Assembly (NCBI RefSeq): GCF_018446385.1
Contig: NC_056005.1
Location: 46,443,461-46,507,460, forward strand
Reading direction: 5' to 3'
DNA: 64,000 nucleotides
Origin: Zingiber officinale
Lineage: Eukaryota; Streptophyta; Magnoliopsida; Zingiberales; Zingiberaceae
In this document: positions 56,021 to 64,000 of the stretch, piece by piece
How positions within the stretch are numbered: the stretch's first letter is position 1
How the letters are laid out: the number at the start of each line of letters is the position of its first letter
The notes under the pieces: generated by a model
The model's input: only the letters and a program-made list of their open reading frames with translations
The model's database searches: none
Told to the model about the DNA's origin: nothing
Made by a program: the position numbers and the translations under genes

Positions 56021-57784
56021 CTAGCCTTCCCTTCAAATCTAGTTGAAGGAGGTGTAGACGACTGACTAGACACAAGTCTGATTTTGTTTTTTCCTACCCA
56101 TGACTCTGCCACAGTTATTGAAGTGACCTTACAAATTTTATGTACAACTATCTTGCGGCTCTGTGTACAGTAATCCCGTGAACCTCAGTATAGTGATTCT
56201 TTGGGTCCCTTCATCCTTTAAATAGGGCTACAACCTTCTTTTCGTTCATCGCCTACCTCAGTTCTTTTCCTTCCCTGCTGATCTTTCCTGCTAAGAGTAT
56301 GGCCTTGGATCCCCCTCTTTGGGGGCGACTTTTGTTGGACAAGGCGAGATTTATATATGAGTTTATTCAAGTTTTTGCTTTGGCTAACTCTAGGGTTAGA
56401 GGAACTGCCCCAAGAGATGGAGTTTCTCAAAGTCTAGAATTTTCATCCAAAGGTGCCAATGCTCTGAAGGCTCAAGAAACTTCAGAGAGGTTTTTGTTAC
56501 TCACGAAGGGACAATCACATAGCCCCTGGGTACCAATACGAACGCATAGCCCATGTTACCCTTGGGCTAAGCTTGGTGGCTCTAGTTGAAGAACTCCAGG
56601 GCTTGAGGAGGGGAGAGGCTCTTTCAGTCACCTTTGCACCATGGTCTGAATAGATCCATCCCCTTCCCCTTTCCCTTGAATCTTTCTGCTTCATAGTTTT
56701 CTTCGTCCCGGGCAAAATATTGCCACTTATGCGCCTTGACAAGCTCGGACGAGCTTCCTCTACGCTAGGTAAAATGTTTCCACTTCTGCTTCATGGTAAG
56801 TTTGACTCCAGTGGGACTAAAATTTTCTAAGCATCTCAAGAACTTATGTTTGTAATTTTTGTTATCTGTTTGAGGTTTAATGTTCTGAGGGGAAATGTAA
56901 TGTTATGTACTTGACCAGATTCTAAGTATAAAAACAATCTTTTATATTGAATTAAGTGACTCTATTGAATCCTTCTGATTTATAAGAATAAATGTGATGT
57001 TATGCTCATTACTCCTTCATATATCCTATGTTTTGTTATCTCGACAAATATTTTTCATTTATCACGGCCACGACTATCTTGACCGCTAGAATACTTCCCT
57101 ATTATAGCTAACGTTATACCGACCGATATTAGCTTATCTATTATAAACAATGTTATTTAAACTGATATTATACTTGTCTAACATAGCCAAAGTTATGTTG
57201 GCCGATATAAATAAAATTTCTTGATTAATGCTAGTTTGCACCTTATAATGATATTGATTTAAAATCTGTTATGCGCCTAAATCGTTCTCCTTAAATTTTC
57301 TTGTCCTTTGCCTAGGCTTAGTCAAACTCAGTCCCTCTCCCTTTATTATGACTAGTTAACTACGTCTCCTTTCAAAACTTCCTGGTTGGTGATTGGCTCT
57401 TCCTCTGGTAAGAGAATGTTGGAAGCGTATACCGAGGTGTTACCAACCCCGGCGTGATCCGATCTGTCGCATCCAGCATAAATGTTTTTTTTTTATGATT
57501 ATGTGACACATACTTTCTCTCTTTGCCACGTCATGTAAGCCTTTGCCTTTTTTCTGTAATCCTCAGCGTCTACTGGGATAAAAATGTTTTGATCTGACGA
57601 CGGCTGTGTGTTTTTCAAACCCTAAACCTTTTATCTTCTTTTCAACTTTGTCCCTTCTTTTCTTACCTTAGCGTTCTTTTCTTGCTGCAGCTTTCGACCA
57701 AACCTTGTGCTCACCGTTTTTCGACGATCTCTTTTCTTGCTTTCAGTAAGTAATCTGTTGTTCTGCTAGCCTCTACTCTTGTCT
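56021..57784. other. Region upstream of the accessory gene, including its likely promoter
   Basis: No protein is recognised. The part at 57050-57240 has scattered GACCGATATTAG motifs like the LTR array. From about 57590 the sequence looks like a plant 5' leader: AACCCTAAACC, pyrimidine-rich stretches (TTCTTTTCTTACC), a TTGCTGCAG acceptor-like site near 57690 and another TTTCAG at 57746. These would fit an untranslated first exon and intron before the ATG at 57785. Confidence 0.5.
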
Positions 57785-59961
57785 ATGGCTGAGGAAGCAA
57801 TTGCCCCTTGGTATGTCCAAATGTCTTCTTCCTTTGATAAAAGTGCTAGACTCACCATCCGTCATCAATATGAAATTTCTCGGGAGTATAGCATATTTCT
57901 CGATCGTCCTTATCATCCCCCTACTAATTACGTGACTTTTTTCAAAGATCAGTTGATAGGAGGTTTAAGGTTTCCCATTCCTCCTTTTCTGATCGAAATA
58001 AGCCAGTATTTTGATATTCCACTGCAACAGTTTGCCCCTAACGCCTTTCGTTATCTATGTGGTGCTTACATGCTGTTTCGTTTGCTAGATATTCCTCCTA
58101 CTCCTCAAAACTTCTTCATGTTTTCTTATCCCAAGTGTTCGGAACCTGGTGTTTTCTTGTTCCAGTCACGAACTAAAATGGTTCTTTTTGAGGATATGCC
58201 CTCATCTCTTAAAGCTTGGAAATCTCGCTTCTTCTTCATAAAGTTTCTCGGACCCATTCCTTGGTCTTATGCTTGGAAATCCTCCTTACCCTCTTTGCCC
58301 GATGTCAGAGAGTTCCATCTCCATCTTTCTTTTCCTATTTATTGTGAAAAGTTGTTAAATCGTCGACTTTCTATTCCCAAGTGGCTGAGAATCGATCTTC
58401 TATACTTGTTTGGCCTAAGCCCCGTCAAACCTGATACACAAGGCTCTTTAGGTAAAACCCTGTTTCTTTCTTGTTGATTTCAACTAACTAAACTATTTTT
58501 GTTTTCTATGTAGTGGAGAGCTTTTATGACGCTTTGATTGATGAAGAACTGCGTCTGAAGGAGGACGCAATTCGTGGCAAAGAAAAAGAGCTTGTGGCTG
58601 CTATTACTCCGCCGCCTTTAACCGAAGAATCAGCTCCTTTAGCTGAAGTACCTAGCTCTTCGGGAGTTCTTGAGGCTTCTGAAGGTCTTCCTGCAGAAAT
58701 CCCTGCTGTTTCTTTACCCGCTGTTGCTTCTCCAGTGGCTGCTGCTACCTCATCGTCCGCCCCTCTTCCTATCATTGAACTCACGTCTCCTGGTAGCCCA
58801 AGTAAATCGATAGCTAAAATTGCTACCGGTAAGTGTCCAGGGCGCAAACTTACCAGGGTTCCTCCGTCAAAAAGGAGGCTTACCCTTCCTGCTGACGAAC
58901 TGGTTTCAGAAGGTTTTGTTCCTGTTGACCTTCCTTCTGATAAGCCTACGCTAGCTGAAATTTACCCTTCTCTTAGTTTTCCTACCTTACCTTTCTCCAA
59001 TGGCAATGCTTCTGGCGATGTCTCTTTCACCTTTCCATTGTCTATTCCAACGTCTGGATCTTTACCCTCCTCACCTTCTTCTTATTTAGTCTTTGCTTCT
59101 CCATCTATTCCTACTTCCTCCTTCTCCGCTGGTTCTTCTACTATTCCTGTCCTCCCCATATTGCTAGGAGGTTCCTTCGCCAGCGCTTGGGATGAAGTTC
59201 ATCCCATTTTTGAAGAACTCACTACTCCCGAAACAATTGATCGTTTCTCCCATAATGAGAATCAGGTACATTTATTAACGTTTACTTTCTATTTCTTAGC
59301 GATTATCTCATGGCCCTTTATTATATTTCTAGCGATGGATAGAAAACATGGGCTTATCTCGACTGATGCACAATTTATACAACGAGAACAATAAGCTGAG
59401 ATCTGATAATGATAAGCTGAGACAGCAAGTTACTGAGTTATCTTCTGCCACATTTTCCGCTGCTACCAAGAAACAACTTGAAGCTCAGATTGAAAGTCTT
59501 CAAGCACAATTCCAATCAGCTACGGATCTTAACCAAGAATTAACTTCCAAAATTGACGAACTAAAGGCTGATTATGAAGCGAAATTGGCTAAAAACTCAA
59601 AGTCCTGTAGCTGAAGGAAGATGAAATAACTTCCTTGAACACCTCCCTTGATTCAGTTAAAATCGAGGTTTCTGTCAAAGAAAACGAACTAAAGACTTCC
59701 CAAACGACTCTGGTGGTCTACAAGGCGAATGAAGATACTCGTTACAAGGAACGGGCCACCATCATGATTGAATCTCCTGAATTCAATAGGTTGATCGTGA
59801 AGTCAATCTTAGCAGCCTTTACTGCGGGAGCTAAAGGGGCGATTCAATAATTGCGAGAGGAAAACTACTTATCTCGCGATCCTCCTCCCAACTTCCTAAA
59901 TCGTCTCAAACTTATTGAGGACAAGCCTCTTGATCTATTCCCTCAGTTGACCTTAGTATGA
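57785..59961 (+). pseudogene. Tat antisense accessory gene, copy A (gypsy-type putative transposase domain plus coiled coil)
   Basis: Exon 1 (57785-about 58452) starts MAEEAIAPWYVQM and holds the complete domain found in plant proteins labelled gypsy-type putative transposase: YHPPTNYVTFFKDQL, GGLRFPIPPFLIEISQYF, FAPNAFRYLCGAY. A 61-bp intron (58453-58513) with GT/AG ends leads to a Pro/Ser/Ala-rich exon (to 59264). A second intron (59265 to about 59333) is followed, in phase, by a coiled-coil exon (NENNKLRSDNDKLRQQV). Two lesions end the reading: a frameshift near 59605-59612 and a stop codon at 59848-59850 inside the conserved tail, after which the same frame runs on to TGA at 59961. The gene was therefore recently intact. 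Function unknown. Confidence 0.78.
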
Positions 59962-60540
59962 CTTTCTTTTCTTACTTAAATTTGAATCCCTGTAAAGGAG
60001 GACCAAAACTTTGTGATGACAATCTAGCGGACTCATGTAAAGTTGATTATCCCTTTTCATTGTTAAATCTACTCTTCCTTACGACGATTGTCTGTTTTGT
60101 TTAAATATGTTAAATGTCGCTTGGCTGGTCCTCATAAAACCTCACCCAACATATTATTATGTTTATCTATTTAGACTGTTTCATCATGACCGGGCGGTAT
60201 ATATCAATGCTGACAAATACCGTCCAATACTTTATAGATTAATTGTGTCTCGTTCGATCTAGTACAATTCTATTGCGATATTCTCAATATCGGTCGATTT
60301 GTTCTACTTGATTGATTTACGCTCGTATCTGCGTATGTCATCTCATGTATTAACCAAATTTCATGTGGTTTTATTATAGTGTATGTCATTTGACTTATCA
60401 TGATAAGCCTTTGGTCGACATATTTGAATGACATTTATCTCGGCCGATCTATTATGACTGCCCAATTCATCCTTGGATGACTCTTTTGGTACGTATAAAC
60501 ATTTCACTCCGCATTTACTGATTAGTATATCTCTTTTATA
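59962..60540. other. Spacer between the two accessory gene copies
   Basis: No coding sequence. Scattered CGGCCGAT and CGATATT motifs recall the LTR array. A splice-acceptor-like TTTCAG lies just inside the next gene (60560-60565). Confidence 0.5.
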
Positions 60541-62280
60541 ATGGTGTTTAATTCCTGTGTTTCAGCTGATGCTCTTCTTCCAGCTTTTATGTACAAGAAT
60601 CCTGCTATGACTAAGTCCTTTGTTAATAATCTTGGAGAAGAGTGGTTGCGAGCTCGCCGGGCTAATCCTAATTCCTCCACCTTGGGCTTGCTATCCGAAG
60701 AAGAACAACAGGCAGAGGCTGTCGCAGCCATGGAAGAGGAAGAAGAAGAGCCTTTTATTGCTTTAGTGAAAAAGCCAAAGCTTACTGAGGACGCCTCATT
60801 TGGCGATCTCTTTGGCACTTTTGTGCAAGCTCCTCTTGTCCCGACGCCCATTTCTCTTGAGAGAGGTAAGACACCGATAACTCCTACCCATATTATCTCT
60901 AATCCTTCTCTCAGGATGATGAGACCTGGTCTGCTCATCCCCTCTTCTTGTGTTATTATTTCAGCTCCTTCTGCTTCTGCTTCTGAGATGACCATTATCC
61001 CTTCTATGTCTTTTGCACCTCTTGCATTGGCCATGCCTCCTTTGGCTTCTGGGCCCCAAGCAAAACAGACACCTTGCCGGAGATCTTCTCCAAGTGTCAG
61101 ACCCTCAGCTATTCACGTTTCCCCGACTAAGTCAGCATCCCTTGCATTGCCACCTTCTATTCCATCTAGTTCTTCTTCTGCTTCTCTTGCTTCTACTATT
61201 TCTTTCCCTTCCATTGCATCTTCTTCTTCCCTACCTCCTTCTTCCTCCGTTCCCCGACCTTTATTTAAACAGGCTATGGGTCTGCCCTCTCAATTGGGAC
61301 AGACCTCTGATCCACTTAGCTATGGTTCTCTACAACTACAAGGCCTATTGGCCGAATCTTGGCTACAGGGCCAAGAACAACTAAGGGTCCTTAGTCTTCC
61401 ACATCGAGCCGACCGCCATAGTCGTAAGGTAGTAGCTGTAAGTATTCTTGGTTATACGTTGTCAACTTCGTATCCTTATCTTTAACTATATCATCATTTT
61501 GTTTAGTTCCTTGCCTCGAGTCTGCACATCGATCAACTACTTATGGCTCGGGACCAGGAGAACAATAAGTTGAAAGCTCAACTAGAGACATTGAAGGCTA
61601 CTTTACCTCCTTCTGATAATGACCTGGCTCAGTTGCAAGAGAAAGTGGCCTTGCAAGATCAACAATTAGGGGTATTGAGACAGGAATTAGAGGAATCACA
61701 ACAATTATTGAAAGATAAAGAGCTTGCAAGGAGAACTTTGGAGTTACAGGTGGATCGATTACATTCTGGTCTCCGACTGGAGATTTCTTTAAAGGAGAAA
61801 ACTCTCTTAGATGCTTCTCATAAAAGTCTTATTTTAGAGAAAGTAGAGAAGCTTCATAATGTCTGTCTTTCTGAACAAGCTCAAGACCTAGCTTCTCATG
61901 ATTTCACTATCCTACAGGAACAAGATCAAAGAAAGGCTCAAGATTTTGAGTTGTCACTGCTCCAGAGGGAATTGGAACAACTCAAATTGGAAAAGGATGC
62001 TTTAAAAGATCAAAACACTAAACTACAAGCTGATTTTCAAAGTTATAAGGAGCAAGAGAAGTGTCGATGGGAAGAGTGGCGTCTGGCTTATCTAAAGTCT
62101 CCGGTGTTTGCCCAAGAATTTGTCCGTCGGATAGTGGGTGCTCTAAATCATTCTGTGTCGGGAGTTCTTCGACAGTTAAGAGAGGGTGGTTATCTACCCA
62201 AGGAACCTCCCTCTTCTTTCATAAGTCGTCGCAGACTTAACGAAGAACTGCCTCTAGATTTAAAAAGTCCTTTTAATTAA
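60541..62280 (+). pseudogene. Tat antisense accessory gene, copy B, lacking the N-terminal domain
   Basis: Exon 1 reads from about 60566 after a TTTCAG acceptor-like site (or from the ATG at 60541). It contains acidic and Ser/Pro-rich sequence (LLSEEEQQAEAVAAMEEE) to a donor GTAAGT at 61441. The intron ends TTGTTTAG at 61506. The next exon is a long coiled coil (MARDQENNKLKAQLETLK to LQADFQSYKEQEKCRWEE) closing with AYLKSPVFAQEFVRRIVGA, LRQLREGGYLP and a TAA at 62278-62280. The tail matches copy A and the copy at 1-2290. The globular N-terminal domain seen in copy A is absent upstream, so this is a 5'-truncated duplicate or a divergent second gene. The coiled-coil frame itself is intact. Confidence 0.7.
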
Positions 62281-62800
62281 TCATGTCTATGTATCTAAAA
62301 AGATTGTCCATAAAAAGACTTGTAATGGAAAAACTGGTAATGAAAAGAACTGTAACCAAAAACTTGGTAATTGAGTGATTGCGATATATAGGAAATTTGT
62401 GATACTTACTTGTTTCTTTCTTATGCTAGTTTGAGAATGCCTCCTTTGAAATGCTTTCCGAGTATTGAGTATAAGTTTTATTCAAGAATTCCTTGCTTAC
62501 CTCTTGAAGTTAAATCTTGTCTTAATGAATCCTTTTGCAGATAATATTTAGTGTGCTCCATATTTCAAAAGAATGAGTACTCCTGAGTGATTTTAGATAA
62601 GAAATTGTATAAGACTCCTGAGTTCCAAGCTGAGTATAATACTCCAAGCAATTTCAAATAAAGATTTCCATGTAAATGAGCCTCCAGATAGAAAAAGTGC
62701 CATATGTATAGAATCCCCCTTGAACCCTGGCTTCTGATCCAGTAAAATGTCAACCGATTTTGTGAATAAATCCATATAACTTTGTATTTATCTTGCCAAT
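62281..62800. other. Spacer between accessory gene B and the minisatellite
   Basis: It is AT-rich. A partly repeated AAAAAGACTTGTAATGGAAAAACTGGTAATG-like segment occurs near 62310-62370. No gene is seen. Confidence 0.5.
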
Positions 62801-63905
62801 ATAATCCCGGTTGATTAGGCTTTGAAGTCTTTGGTTCCTCTTGTGAAGACCCATCCGAGTTACTTCATGAGATTTCCTGATCGACTATGTTCTGTGATAG
62901 TTTAGAGTCTCCAGTTCCTCCCATGAAGACCCGTCAGAGCTACCTCATGAGATTTCCCGATCGAATATGTTCTGTGATAGTTTAGAGTCTCCGGTTCCTC
63001 CCATGAAGACCCGTCCAAGTTACTTCATTAGATTTCCCGATCGACTATGTTCTGTGATAGTTTAGAGTCTCTGGTTCCTCCCCTGAAGACCCGTCCGAGT
63101 TACTTCATGAGATTTCCCAATCGACTAGGTTCTGTGATAGTTTAAAGTCTTCGGTTCCTCCCATGAAGACCCGTCCGAGTTAATTCATGAGATTTCCCGA
63201 TTGACTGTGTTCTGTGATAGTTTAGAGTCTCCGGTTCCTCCCATGAAGACCCGTCCGAGTTATTTCATGAGATTTCTCGATCGACTAGGTTCTGTGATAG
63301 TTTAAAGTCTTCGGTTCCTCCCATGAAGACCCGTCCGAGTTACTTCATAAGATTTCCCGATCGACTATGTTCTGTGATAGTTTAGAGTCTTCGTTTCCTC
63401 CCATGAAGACCCGTCAAAGCTACCTCATGAGATTTCCCGATCGACTATGTTATGTGATAGTTTAGAGTCTCTGGTTCCTCCCATGAAGACTCGTCCGTGT
63501 TACTTCATGAGATTTTCCGATCAACTATGTTCTGTGATAGTTTAAAGTCTCCGGTGCCTCCCATGAAGACCCATCCGAGTTACTTCATGAGATTTCCCGA
63601 TCGACTATGTTCTGTGATAGTTTAGAGTCTCCGGTTCCTCCCATGAAGACCCGTCCGAGTTACTTCATGAGATTTCCCGATCAACTATGTTCTGTTATAG
63701 TTTAAAGTCTTCGGTTCCTCCCATGAAGACCCGTCCGAGTTACTTCATGAGATTTCCCGATCGACTATGTTCTGTGATAGTTTAGAGTTTCCGGTTCCTC
63801 CCATGAAGATCCGTCAGACTATGTTCTGTGATAGTTTAGAGTCTCCGGTTCCTCCCATGAAGACCCGTCTGGGTTACTTCATGAGATTTCCTGATCGACT
63901 ATGTT
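62801..63905. repeat. 80-bp minisatellite in the Tat 3' region
   Basis: About 13-14 head-to-tail copies of an 80-bp unit with the cores GTTCTGTGATAGTTTAGAGT, CCTCCCATGAAGACCCGTCC and TTCATGAGATTTCCCGATCG. The TTTAGAGTCT of successive units lies at 62901, 62981, 63061, 63141 and so on. Unit lengths are exact except near 63800, where one copy is shortened by about 25 bp. Confidence 0.95.
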
Positions 63906-64000
63906 ATTATGCTAAATTATGATGTTTGTATTGACCTTGTGATGGTTTTAAAATTTCTGGATTTTTCCTAGGGGAGCTGAATAGGTCTTTAGGATTCCCC
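63906..64000. other. End of window
   Basis: Unique sequence after the minisatellite. Pol of the right-hand Tat element would be expected further to the right on the minus strand, but none is visible within the window. Confidence 0.4.

Noticed and set aside
55457-56024. Open frames on both strands with repeated ISADIGL-type units
   Set aside because: Artefacts of the LTR tandem array; both strands are equally open.
62801-63905. CRISPR-like regular array
   Set aside because: The units are head-to-tail copies of the whole 80 bp with no unique spacers, in a plant nuclear genome; it is a minisatellite.

Overview
The window is nuclear DNA of a flowering plant with a large, repeat-rich genome. Evidence: spliced nuclear genes with plastid or mitochondrial targeting peptides, Ty3/gypsy and Ty1/copia LTR retrotransposons, CACTA elements carrying plant gene fragments, an Au-like SINE and a MULE-type MITE. 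The repeat style suggests a monocot, but the species cannot be fixed from this sequence. Only two host genes look intact: a plastid triosephosphate isomerase (9 exons, 42525-49142, +) and a small GPI-anchored lipid-transfer-like protein (3 exons, 52485-53211, -).

Layout. 1-14368: a decayed Tat-lineage Ty3/gypsy element on the minus strand. It has an antisense accessory gene at its 3' end (1-2290, +), pol (2730-6345), gag split in two, a primer-binding site (PBS) at about 12478-12493 and a 5' LTR (12496-~14368). Its gag is interrupted by a CACTA transposon (6887-11648, CTA target duplication) that captured parts of an MPP10 gene and of a GH1 beta-glucosidase gene. 14374-23578: an older LTR fragment hit by a Ty1/copia element (15194-23578, minus strand) whose second LTR is truncated. 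23579-35471: the end of another Ty3/gypsy element whose LTR is split by a second CACTA (24719-34723, CTA duplication). That CACTA holds a broken glycine-cleavage H-protein gene and a non-autonomous LTR element that encodes only GAG (25134-31350, TATAG duplication). 35472-42370: LTR remnants, a solo copia LTR (37042-39523) and AT-rich spacer. 42375-53300: the gene island, with an LTR insertion in intron 1 of the isomerase, a SINE and a hairpin MITE. 54376-64000: Tat-type repeat DNA again, with an LTR holding a short tandem array (54441-~56020), two consecutive copies of the spliced accessory gene (57785-59961 and 60541-62280) and an 80-bp minisatellite (about 62801-63905).

The most informative signals are these. 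The layered insertions give a relative chronology. The two CACTA elements share termini but differ by one base in their palindromic subterminal motif (GACAACGG versus GACAACGC). Three different host genes were captured by the two elements. The Tat accessory genes run antisense to pol, are spliced, and occur as a tandem pair in the right-hand locus.
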